From: a virus
Length of the DNA: 25,251 nucleotides
IMG/VR virus record: IMGVR_UViG_3300048433_000357
Coordinates: 1 to 25,251 of that record
Direction: 5' to 3' (one strand)
Shown here: in pieces, positions 5,888 to 11,804 of the stretch
Numbering within the stretch: the first letter of the stretch is position 1
How the letters are laid out: each line of letters opens with the position of its first letter
Position numbers and translations under genes: made by a program
Notes under the pieces: generated by a model
The model's input: only the letters and a program-made list of their open reading frames with translations
What the model was told of the DNA's origin: nothing
Databases searched by the model: none

Positions 5888-6248
5888 TATCTGGTTCAGT
5901 AAGTGTGTAAGGGCTCGAGATCAGCACTGTATGGTCTGCGGCAAGCAAGAGGGTCTTGACTGCTGCCACATATACGGCAGACGCAACAAGGCCGTGAGAT
6001 GGTCCATGGATAACGCGATAACCATGTGCCGCTATCATCATCGCGAGATGGGAGAGTCGCCTGCTCGTTTCATGATGTTTCTTGATGGCCTGTATGGTCC
6101 TGGACACCTGGAAATTCTCAGAGAGAAGTCGAACGGGATATTTAAGACGACCAGGGAGCTGCGCCTAGAGATAGCCAAGTTCTACCGAGAGCAGTATCGA
6201 CAATGGGAATCAGACCCCGATGGCTTTAACTGGATTTCATACAATTAG
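5862..6248 (+). CDS. NinG/HNH-like nuclease-type protein
   Basis: I place the start at ATG 5862 because AGGGAGG (5849-5855) is 6 bases upstream; an in-frame ATG at 5856 has no spacing and longer readings lack a ribosome site. The 128-residue product has ADIWFSKCVRARD (8-20), Cys23-x2-Cys26, CCHIYGRR (34-41) and CRYHH (56-60). This is a zinc-stabilised HNH-type core resembling lambda NinG (Rap), a junction-processing nuclease. The domain order Cys pair, His, Asn, Cys-x2-His fits an HNH fold. With NinB nearby it would complete a lambda nin-style recombination set. A generic HNH endonuclease is the alternative. Confidence 0.7.
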   Translation: MSIKRDSADIWFSKCVRARDQHCMVCGKQEGLDCCHIYGRRNKAVRWSMDNAITMCRYHHREMGESPARFMMFLDGLYGPGHLEILREKSNGIFKTTRELRLEIAKFYREQYRQWESDPDGFNWISYN

Positions 6249-6276
6249 TGACAAAAGTGACGAAAATATAATAAAT

Positions 6277-6318
6277 GTCACCAGAATGGTTGACGCCTAT
6301 ATGGGGTTTTGAGATGAT
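6277..6318 (+). promoter_or_regulatory. Second operator copy with candidate promoter
   Basis: GTCACCA (6277-6283), GAA, and TGGTTGACG (6287-6295) repeat the core of the site at 93-111 with only the spacer changed. TTGACG (6290-6295) is a -35 box; GATGAT (6313-6318) after a 17-bp spacer is a 4-of-6 match to -10. Extra GTGAC half-sites occur at 6248-6252 and 6257-6261, and TCAACCA at 6345-6351 mirrors TGGTTGA. The leader has a GGCGG/CCGCC hairpin (6328-6343). The site precedes the small-gene cluster starting at 6366. Confidence 0.5.
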
Positions 6319-6365
6319 TCTCTTGTCGGCGGGGGACACCGCCATCAACCAAAAGGAAGCAAGAC

Positions 6366-6755
6366 ATGAACTACACAGCAATCAAATCCGAAGCTCAGTA
6401 CGTTGCTCAGATGTTTATCAAAGAGATTAACCATCTAAAAATGGACGGCCTGTGGAATAGCTGGAACGCCGATAGCTTGAACATTCGCCAAACAAGGGAT
6501 ATCTGCGATCACAAAATGGTCAACGGCGCATCGGCTTACAAGTTCCTCGCTGCAATTAAGGCTGCAAGCGTTAGCGACTTTATAGACCCAGACGATAAGC
6601 GCAAAGCAGAGCGCCTTCTAGAGGATGCTGATATCGAAATTTCATCTCAGCCTGTTCAGCCTCGTGATCTCGATGATCATGTCACACTGGCCGCGCAGCT
6701 CGTTTTCCACTACATGGTAATCGACGAGCAGATCAAAGAAGACGTGGCCGCATAA
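6366..6755 (+). CDS. Hypothetical protein (129 aa)
   Basis: First gene after the second operator, with AAGGAAG 7-13 bases before the ATG. The product is soluble, mostly helical and slightly acidic. No motif or family is recognised. Being first in the cluster, it should be among the most strongly expressed of these genes if the promoter at 6290-6318 is real. Its stop codon lies in the loop of a GC-rich hairpin. Confidence 0.75.
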   Translation: MNYTAIKSEAQYVAQMFIKEINHLKMDGLWNSWNADSLNIRQTRDICDHKMVNGASAYKFLAAIKAASVSDFIDPDDKRKAERLLEDADIEISSQPVQPRDLDDHVTLAAQLVFHYMVIDEQIKEDVAA

Positions 6756-6761
6756 GCGGCC
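6746..6761 (+). other. GC hairpin spanning the stop codon of the 129-aa gene
   Basis: GGCCGC (6746-6751) and GCGGCC (6756-6761) form a perfect 6-bp stem with loop ATAA, which contains most of the TAA stop. It is followed only by CTTTA, so it is at best a weak terminator. It may serve as an RNA-stability or expression-stepping element between this gene and 6782. Confidence 0.4.
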
Positions 6762-6781
6762 CTTTACCTGGAGGGTAAGTC

Positions 6782-7018
6782 ATGAATAACCGCGTAACCA
6801 AAATCGACACCAGCAAGAAGGACGTGATGGATCGTATCTGTCGCTCCGCCCTGGTCAACTGCACCAATGCCGAGTGGATCTATGTTATCGATAAGGCGCA
6901 AGAGGCTGGCGTTTTGCCCGAGGAGCTGTATCTCAAAGATGTGGCCGACTTTAACGAGCGAGCCAGCAAGTTCAGCGGCACTGTTAAGGCGTTCATCGCT
7001 AAGGAGGCGCGATCATGA
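6782..7018 (+). CDS. Hypothetical protein (78 aa)
   Basis: GGAGGG lies 7 bases before the ATG. The product is helical and charged with no recognised domain. It overlaps the next gene by ATGA. Function unknown; it belongs to the small-gene cluster between the nin-like region and the terminase genes. Confidence 0.7.
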   Translation: MNNRVTKIDTSKKDVMDRICRSALVNCTNAEWIYVIDKAQEAGVLPEELYLKDVADFNERASKFSGTVKAFIAKEARS

Positions 7019-7221
7019 GCCGCGCACCATCAAACATCGTGCTCGAGGCATTCCTGGCAAAGCCTGATCTGTATCTGACGCAATCAGAGATTCGAGCAAT
7101 AGTCGTCGAGGTGCTGAAGTCTCGATATATCCTGGAAACGCAGTATAGGACAATGGAGGCCCTTCTTGAGGATAGAGCAGGTTTCCGTCAGCTGCGCCAC
7201 TTAGTGGGAGAAAATATATGA
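7015..7221 (+). CDS. Hypothetical protein (68 aa)
   Basis: Starts at an ATGA overlap, preceded by AAGGAGG-like AAGGAGGCG. The 68 residues look helical (LEAFLAKPDLYLTQSEIRAI), weakly like a DNA-binding or protein-interaction helix bundle, but no family is recognised. It ends in an ATGA overlap with the membrane protein at 7218, so the four genes from 6782 are coupled. Confidence 0.7.
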   Translation: MSRAPSNIVLEAFLAKPDLYLTQSEIRAIVVEVLKSRYILETQYRTMEALLEDRAGFRQLRHLVGENI

Positions 7222-7406
7222 TCGCCCTCAACGAAAAGATCGCTTACGGTGGCGCTGTGTTTGTTGTTTTGTTGCTGGTCGGTATAGCAGGCAGCATGGA
7301 CATGGAGGACGAGATTGCAGAGCAGCAGTTCTACTGCGACCAGGTTCTCGGAGGTCACTGGCCTGACTATAAAGAGATTGCCGATGAGGTCTGCGATGCT
7401 TCGTGA
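7218..7406 (+). CDS. Small membrane-anchored protein (62 aa)
   Basis: The start is at ATGA. Residues 9-26 (AYGGAVFVVLLLVGIAGS) form one membrane helix; the rest is acidic and soluble with two Cys (39 and 59) and a WPDYK motif (48-52). Similar small one-TM phage proteins with a conserved C-terminal Cys and a WPDY-type motif are known, without assigned function. The two Cys could form a disulphide if the tail is periplasmic. A holin is possible but the lysis genes appear to lie elsewhere. Confidence 0.65.
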   Translation: MIALNEKIAYGGAVFVVLLLVGIAGSMDMEDEIAEQQFYCDQVLGGHWPDYKEIADEVCDAS

Positions 7407-7827
7407 GACGAAACAAGATCTCATTAATGAGGCCATGGTCCTGGATCACTTTGCGAATAAGTACGGGGCCAAGTGGACAAAGCTAGGAAACGGCGCCAAG
7501 TATCGCATCGATGCTGCCTATCAGCGAGATGGTAAAGTGGTGGCGTGGGCTGAGGTTAAGGTCTACAAAACCAAATCGCCTTTCCTCGGCGTCAATGTCC
7601 CAAAGATGATCGAAGGCTGTCAGCTGGCTCTATTCACGGGCAAGCCGTTTTTTCTGCTCTTTCATCACAATCAGCGATTCGGTATGGTCAAGATCTCTGA
7701 CGGCGAGCAAGTTCTCTCTAGCCCGAAACTACGCATAGCAGGAGGAACGCCGCCAGGGCGAAAGCCTCTCGGTGACGACATAGAGCCTATGTTCAAATAC
7801 AGTGAGCTTGATATCAAATGGGGGTGA
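7396..7827 (+). CDS. PD-(D/E)XK-like nuclease family protein
   Basis: I choose ATG 7396, with GAGGT at 7386-7390 as ribosome site, giving 143 residues; it overlaps the previous gene by 11 bases. The core reads YRIDAAY (Asp39), a strand VVAW, then AEVKVYK with Glu53-x-Lys55: the Asp ... Glu-x-Lys order of the PD-(D/E)XK nuclease fold. A following FHHNQRFGMVKI strand fits the same fold. Related small phage proteins occur near packaging or recombination genes. It may process DNA ends or branched intermediates; it could equally act on host DNA. The fold call rests on motif spacing only. Confidence 0.6.
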   Translation: MLRETKQDLINEAMVLDHFANKYGAKWTKLGNGAKYRIDAAYQRDGKVVAWAEVKVYKTKSPFLGVNVPKMIEGCQLALFTGKPFFLLFHHNQRFGMVKISDGEQVLSSPKLRIAGGTPPGRKPLGDDIEPMFKYSELDIKWG

Positions 7828-7829
7828 TT

Positions 7830-8030
7830 ATGGAAGGTGATATTGAATGGCTCGAGGAGGAGTGGGAGATCGCGCTCCAGGCGGCTCATACAATGACCAG
7901 GCGATGGAAGGAAGACGCTGCGATACTGTATGACTTCAGCGTGGTAAAGCTGTCCGAGAATGAGGAGCCGCCACTAGAGATAGTGCGGTATTCCAACTAC
8001 CTGGATAGATTGACGAGGGTAAGATCATGA
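7830..8030 (+). CDS. Hypothetical protein (66 aa)
   Basis: ATG 7830 is preferred over the in-frame ATG 7818 because GGGGGTG (7820-7826) is correctly spaced before it. The product is acidic at the N-terminus (DIEWLEEEWEIAL) and probably helical. No family is recognised. It overlaps the next gene as ATGA. Confidence 0.6.
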   Translation: MEGDIEWLEEEWEIALQAAHTMTRRWKEDAAILYDFSVVKLSENEEPPLEIVRYSNYLDRLTRVRS

Positions 8031-8155
8031 TGGAGTACCCGTTCGACTGTCCCGCTTGTGATCGAAGGTATTGGAGTGAGGAGTCTATTGTCGAGGATGA
8101 TCGCTTTGATGATAGTGTCTGCTGGCAATGCGCTGAGGAGGCAGACGACTCGTAA
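8027..8155 (+). CDS. Tiny four-cysteine zinc-ribbon protein (42 aa)
   Basis: Starts at ATGA with a second ATG directly after. The 42 residues have Cys8-x2-Cys11 and Cys32-x2-Cys35 (CPAC and CWQC), a complete treble-clef/zinc-ribbon ligand set, and a very acidic end. Proteins of this size and pattern in phages are often adaptors or inhibitors of host nucleic-acid enzymes, but nothing specific can be said. It is the last gene before two terminators. Confidence 0.6.
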   Translation: MMEYPFDCPACDRRYWSEESIVEDDRFDDSVCWQCAEEADDS

Positions 8156-8165
8156 TGTTTAAGGT

Positions 8166-8202
8166 TAGGCGAGGTTTTATTCCTTTTGGCTTCGCCTATT
8201 TT
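8166..8202 (+). terminator. First of two tandem terminators
   Basis: TAGGCGA (8166-8172) pairs perfectly with TCGCCTA (8192-8198) around a 19-base loop and is followed by TTTT (8199-8202). The long loop and short T run make it the weaker of the two, but together with the next hairpin it closes the small-gene cluster. Confidence 0.5.
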
Positions 8203-8240
8203 GACCCCAAGGTTCGTGGCAGGCCCTGGGGTCTTTTTTT
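8203..8240 (+). terminator. Strong intrinsic terminator before the packaging genes
   Basis: GACCCCA (8203-8209) pairs with TGGGGTC (8227-8233) and is followed by seven T (8234-8240). This is a textbook rho-independent terminator for plus-strand transcription. It separates early/middle genes from the late head operon. Confidence 0.85.
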
Positions 8241-8243
8241 ATG

Positions 8244-8249
8244 TACAAT
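8244..8249 (+). promoter_or_regulatory. Candidate -10 box of a late promoter
   Basis: TACAAT is a 5-of-6 match to TATAAT placed 3 bases after the terminator T run. No good -35 is present (the upstream position is in the terminator stem), so an activator or phage factor would be needed. Transcription would start close to ATG 8256. Confidence 0.25.
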
Positions 8250-8255
8250 AGAGCT

Positions 8256-8462
8256 ATGGAACAGATCGTAACACTGCTATGGAGCCCAGTGGCTCCTGGT
8301 GAGATGCCTCGCGAGCCTGGCCTGTATTTGGTGGCGTTTTCTGACGGTACTGTCGAAACCTACCCAATGGAGCCAGGGGAGATCGCTGTCGGCGTGATTC
8401 GGTCTGGTAATGAAAGAGGCGAATATTGGGCGCTAAATATCGGACATCCCGACAATGGCTAA
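8256..8462 (+). CDS. Hypothetical protein (68 aa), first gene of the late operon
   Basis: ATG 8256 is preferred to ATG 8241, which directly abuts the terminator T run. The ribosome site is poor (AGAG). The product (LLWSPVAPGEMPREPGLYLV, then a beta-rich GEYWALNIGH end) looks like a small all-beta protein. No family is recognised. It overlaps the small terminase by 8 bases. Confidence 0.55.
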   Translation: MEQIVTLLWSPVAPGEMPREPGLYLVAFSDGTVETYPMEPGEIAVGVIRSGNERGEYWALNIGHPDNG

Positions 8463-8745
8463 GACAGCAGCACAAAAGAACAGAGCTATAAGACAGAGCG
8501 AGCTGCGCGACTATTTATCGAGCAGAGGCTCAGTTACATACATACTTGATAACATTGAGAAAATAGAGCATCTGGATACGGCCTCAGAGACGTTTGATAA
8601 AGAGCTGACAAAACGCAAGGTCGCCAACGAGCAGCGCCTACGTTTACTCAACAAGTATCTGCCTGATATGAAGGAAGAGCACATCATTAACGATCAAGCA
8701 GCTCCCATCGTGGTCAACATAGTTAAGCCTGATGGCGTCGATTGA
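8455..8745 (+). CDS. Terminase small subunit-like protein
   Basis: A 96-residue helical, charged protein directly before and overlapping (14 bases) the large terminase. The segment RLRLLNKYLPDMKEEHI (about 61-77) resembles small-terminase-like proteins seen at this place in other phages. Small terminases bind the packaging site as a ring and feed DNA to the large subunit. At 96 residues it is short for the family and a helix-turn-helix is not obvious, so the call depends strongly on position. Confidence 0.55.
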   Translation: MAKTAAQKNRAIRQSELRDYLSSRGSVTYILDNIEKIEHLDTASETFDKELTKRKVANEQRLRLLNKYLPDMKEEHIINDQAAPIVVNIVKPDGVD

Positions 8746-9967
8746 GCCGACGGTTCCCCAGTATAAATACATGATGACGGGGGCAAGGTTCCCCGCTTTT
8801 GTTGCTGGGTTCGGAGCAGGTAAGACAGAGGCAGCAATCTTGCGCTGTATAACGGGCCTTCTGGCTAATCCTGGCGTGAATCGCGGATTCTATGAGCCTA
8901 CCTATGACCTGATACGAATGATCGCCTGGCCGCGCTTTGAGCAGATCCTCACAGAGCTAGAGATTCCGTATAGGCTGCAAAAGACGCCTCTCAATCAGAT
9001 CGACGTCCAAGGCTATGGCACTGTCATGTTTCGATCGATGGAGAATCCCAACCGTATAGTCGGATATGAGCACGCAGACGCCGATATCGATGAGCTGGAT
9101 ACACTGAAGCGAGATGACGCTGCTCACGTATGGCGCCAGGTCATGGCAAGAAACCGCCAGAAGAAGAATGGCTTTAATACGATTGGAGTGACGACAACGC
9201 CTGAGGGGTTTAAGTTCGTATACGAGCAATGGCGAAAAGAGGCCAAGCCAGGCTATGAGATCATCCAGGCGCCAACCAAAAGCAATCCACATTTGCCTGA
9301 CGGTTATATCGAGTCATTACAAAGCGCCTACCCTGAGCATCTCTTGCAGGCGTACCTTGAGGGTCGGTTTGTCAATCTCACGTCAGGAACGGTATATACA
9401 AGCTACAACCGTCATGCTTGCTCGAGTGACGAGGAGATCAGAGAAGGCGAGCCGCTATTCATTGGCTGCGACTTTAACGTCACCAAGCAGGCAGCGACCG
9501 TATACGTTCAACGCGACGGTGGCCGTACCTGGCACGCTGTCGACGAGCTGGTCAATATGTATGACACGCCTGAGATGGTTAAGATCATTCAGAGTCGTTA
9601 CAGCGAGAACCAGGTGTATATCTATCCTGACGCAAGTGGTAAGAGCCGCAAGACGGTCGACGCTTCCAAGTCGGATATCGCGCTACTCGAGCAGGCTGGC
9701 CTATGGGTTCGCGTCAACAAGCGAAACCCTATGGTCAAGGATCGCATCATGGCGATGAATGCAGCGCTGGAGTCTGGCAGGGTAAAGGTCAACGCATCCA
9801 AGTGCCCAGTGACAGCTGAGTGCCTGGAGCAGCAGGTGTACAAGAATGGCGAGCCTGACAAATCAAACGGGCGGGATCACCAGAACGACGCGACGACCTA
9901 CCCGATCGCGTATGAGATGCCAATCGTAAAGCCAGTGGCTCATGTGCCCATCAGATTCACCCTATGA
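8732..9967 (+). CDS. terL: Terminase large subunit (packaging ATPase/nuclease)
   Basis: A 411-residue protein. Walker A is GFGAGKT (26-32), Walker B ends in Asp120-Glu121 (ADADIDELD), and TTTPEG (154-159) is the coupling motif. The RNase H-like nuclease has acidic residues in IGCDFN (Asp247), YIYPDASG (Asp300) and HQNDA (Asp386). Size and motif order fit a complete TerL. It drives ATP-powered DNA entry through the portal and cuts the concatemer. The start MASIEPTVPQYKYM lacks a strong ribosome site and relies on coupling with the upstream gene. Confidence 0.95.
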   Translation: MASIEPTVPQYKYMMTGARFPAFVAGFGAGKTEAAILRCITGLLANPGVNRGFYEPTYDLIRMIAWPRFEQILTELEIPYRLQKTPLNQIDVQGYGTVMFRSMENPNRIVGYEHADADIDELDTLKRDDAAHVWRQVMARNRQKKNGFNTIGVTTTPEGFKFVYEQWRKEAKPGYEIIQAPTKSNPHLPDGYIESLQSAYPEHLLQAYLEGRFVNLTSGTVYTSYNRHACSSDEEIREGEPLFIGCDFNVTKQAATVYVQRDGGRTWHAVDELVNMYDTPEMVKIIQSRYSENQVYIYPDASGKSRKTVDASKSDIALLEQAGLWVRVNKRNPMVKDRIMAMNAALESGRVKVNASKCPVTAECLEQQVYKNGEPDKSNGRDHQNDATTYPIAYEMPIVKPVAHVPIRFTL

Positions 9968-9973
9968 TAAAAT
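9965..9973 (+). promoter_or_regulatory. Candidate extended -10 promoter before the portal gene
   Basis: TG (9965-9966), one base, then TAAAAT (9968-9973) form an extended -10 element (5 of 6 match) overlapping the terL stop. No -35 is apparent. The 33-bp gap before the portal ATG is one of the few gaps in the head operon, and AGGTGA precedes the start. Confidence 0.3.
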
Positions 9974-10000
9974 CACGATTCACATTATTAGGTGACGCCA

Positions 10001-11401
10001 ATGTCGGTCAGTAATAAGCACCCAAACTATGAGCTGTATAAGCCTTCGTGGACTAAGACGCGAGACGCTGTGAGAGGCTCCGTGGCGGTTAAAGAGAAAC
10101 GCCATACCTACCTACCCGTACCAGACGCAGAGAGCAATGACGACGCTTTAGGGGCTCAGTCAGTTCGATATCGTCAGTATTTAAAGCGAGCACTGTTTAC
10201 CAACTTCACGGGACGTACAAAAAACGCCCTGGTCGGTGCTGCATTCCGAAAGGAGCCCAAGATTGAGGTTCCGCCTGGATTGGAGTATTTGATCGATGAC
10301 GCGAGTGGTGACGGCCTAGGCATAGAGCAGCTGGCAAAGGATGAGCTGTCAAACCTGCTCGAGTGCGGCAGGGCGTTCCTTTTGGTCGACTATCCGCAGG
10401 CTGATGGTGACCTATCGCTTGAGGACATTGCTCGCCTGGATCTAAAAGCGTCCGTTATTCCGTACACCGCAGAGCAGGTGATCAACTGGTGCACCGATAC
10501 GATGGCAGGCCGCAAGGTGCTGACTATGGTCGTCCTGGCTGAGGATTACCGATCGGGCGATGACGAGTTCGGTCATGACATGGAGGTGCAATACCGAGTA
10601 CTTAGGCTGCGAGAGGATGGCTATACACAGCAGGTCTATCGCGACGAGATGCCGTACAGCGATGAGATCTACCCAAGACGGTCAGACGGCAGCACCTGGG
10701 ACCGCATCCCTGGCATATTTGTGGGTAGCAAGAACAACGACTCGACAATTGATGATGCGCCGCTGTCAGATATCGCTGACGTTAATATCGCGCACTATCG
10801 CAACTCAGCCGACTACGAGGAGAGCTGCTTCATCACAGGGCAGCCCACGCTGTTTATTACGCACAGCCTCAATGCTGACGAGTTCTTCGAGGCTAATCCC
10901 GAGGGCATCAAGCTGGGATCTCGTGCTGGTCACATTCTGGGGGAGACAGGCGGCGCCACTCTGCTGCAGCCACAAGCTAATCAGCTCGTTATGGAAGCGA
11001 TGCGAGCCAAAGAGCAGGCCATGGTCGCAATCGGTGCACGTATCATCACCGATCGAGGCAGCAATGAGACAGCAGAGGGCGCCAGGATACGATTTGCATC
11101 GGAGAACAGCGTCCTGGGCGACATCGTGGGCAACCTATCTGCCGCACTGCAGCAATGTGTCCGATGGTGCGCTGAGTTCATGGGAACGCCTGACGAGGTG
11201 GTCATCGAGATCAATCGCGAGTTCTATGACAAGTCGGTCGATCCGCAGCTCATTATGTCGATGGTCACGCTCATGGATAGGCAGATAATCAGCGACCAGG
11301 ACATCTTTAATCGCTTGAAGGCTGCAGGCATTATCGATGGCACTCGATCCCTGGAAGACGTCAAAGAGGAGCTGGGCGACCTTCCCCCAGTTCTTAGCTG
11401 A
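10001..11401 (+). CDS. Portal protein (DUF4055-type)
   Basis: ATG 10001 is chosen over GTG 9992 because AGGTGA (9990-9995) is properly spaced. The 466-residue product begins HPNYELYKPSWTKTRDAVRG and continues FTNFTGRTKNALVGAAFRKE, typical of the DUF4055 family found between TerL and head-morphogenesis genes and regarded as portal-like. The LLECGRAFLLVDYP strand region and a long helical C-terminal part (about 330-466) fit a portal. It should form the dodecameric ring at the capsid vertex through which DNA passes. The gene order terL-portal-MuF supports this. Confidence 0.85.
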   Translation: MSVSNKHPNYELYKPSWTKTRDAVRGSVAVKEKRHTYLPVPDAESNDDALGAQSVRYRQYLKRALFTNFTGRTKNALVGAAFRKEPKIEVPPGLEYLIDDASGDGLGIEQLAKDELSNLLECGRAFLLVDYPQADGDLSLEDIARLDLKASVIPYTAEQVINWCTDTMAGRKVLTMVVLAEDYRSGDDEFGHDMEVQYRVLRLREDGYTQQVYRDEMPYSDEIYPRRSDGSTWDRIPGIFVGSKNNDSTIDDAPLSDIADVNIAHYRNSADYEESCFITGQPTLFITHSLNADEFFEANPEGIKLGSRAGHILGETGGATLLQPQANQLVMEAMRAKEQAMVAIGARIITDRGSNETAEGARIRFASENSVLGDIVGNLSAALQQCVRWCAEFMGTPDEVVIEINREFYDKSVDPQLIMSMVTLMDRQIISDQDIFNRLKAAGIIDGTRSLEDVKEELGDLPPVLS

Positions 11402-11682
11402 TGGCGAAAGATCCGCGACTCGAAAGATATGGGCTGTCAGGCTTTAACAAGCCAAAGCGCACGCCAAAGCACGCCACCAAGTCTCACGTCGTCCTGGCTA
11501 AAGAGGGCGATAAAGTCAAACTGATCCGATATGGGCAGCAAGGCGTCTCGGGATCACCTAAGCGTGAAGGCGAGAGCAAGTCTGCAGCTGCCAGGCGCAA
11601 GTCATTCAAGGCGCGTCACGCAAAGAACATCGCAAAGGGTAAGATGTCAGCGGCCTACTGGGCCAACAAATCCAAATGGTGA
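11401..11682 (+). CDS. Small basic structural-operon protein (93 aa)
   Basis: Starts at a TGATG overlap with the portal stop. The product is strongly basic; the end (RRKSFKARHAKNIAKGKMSA, then AYWANKSKW) is a motif I associate with small phage proteins near portal genes, of unknown function. Its charge suggests it contacts DNA or the acidic scaffold. No membrane segment or signal peptide. Confidence 0.7.
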   Translation: MAKDPRLERYGLSGFNKPKRTPKHATKSHVVLAKEGDKVKLIRYGQQGVSGSPKREGESKSAAARRKSFKARHAKNIAKGKMSAAYWANKSKW

Positions 11683-11690
11683 GGTGAGAT

Positions 11691-11804
11691 ATGCCGAATG
11701 TAGCGGGAAAGAAGTATCCATATACAGCTGAGGGCAAGAAGAAAGCCGCAGCAGCCAAGAAGAAGATGAAGGCGAAGGCCAAGCCGCGTGTCGGCAAACG
11801 ATGA
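11691..11804 (+). CDS. Tiny lysine-rich phage protein (37 aa)
   Basis: GAGGTGAG before the ATG is a good ribosome site. The 37 residues start MPNVAGKKYPYTAEGKKKAA and continue as an Ala/Lys-rich helix. Small proteins with a MPxVxGKKFPYTxEG-like start are common in this place in phage genomes. Function unknown; the basic helix could bind DNA. Its end overlaps the MuF-type gene by 17 bases. Confidence 0.65.
   Translation: MPNVAGKKYPYTAEGKKKAAAAKKKMKAKAKPRVGKR

Noticed and set aside
10560-11288. 242-codon plus-strand open frame inside the portal gene
   Set aside because: Different frame with Arg/Ser/Thr-rich nonsense composition; the portal frame shows family motifs throughout.
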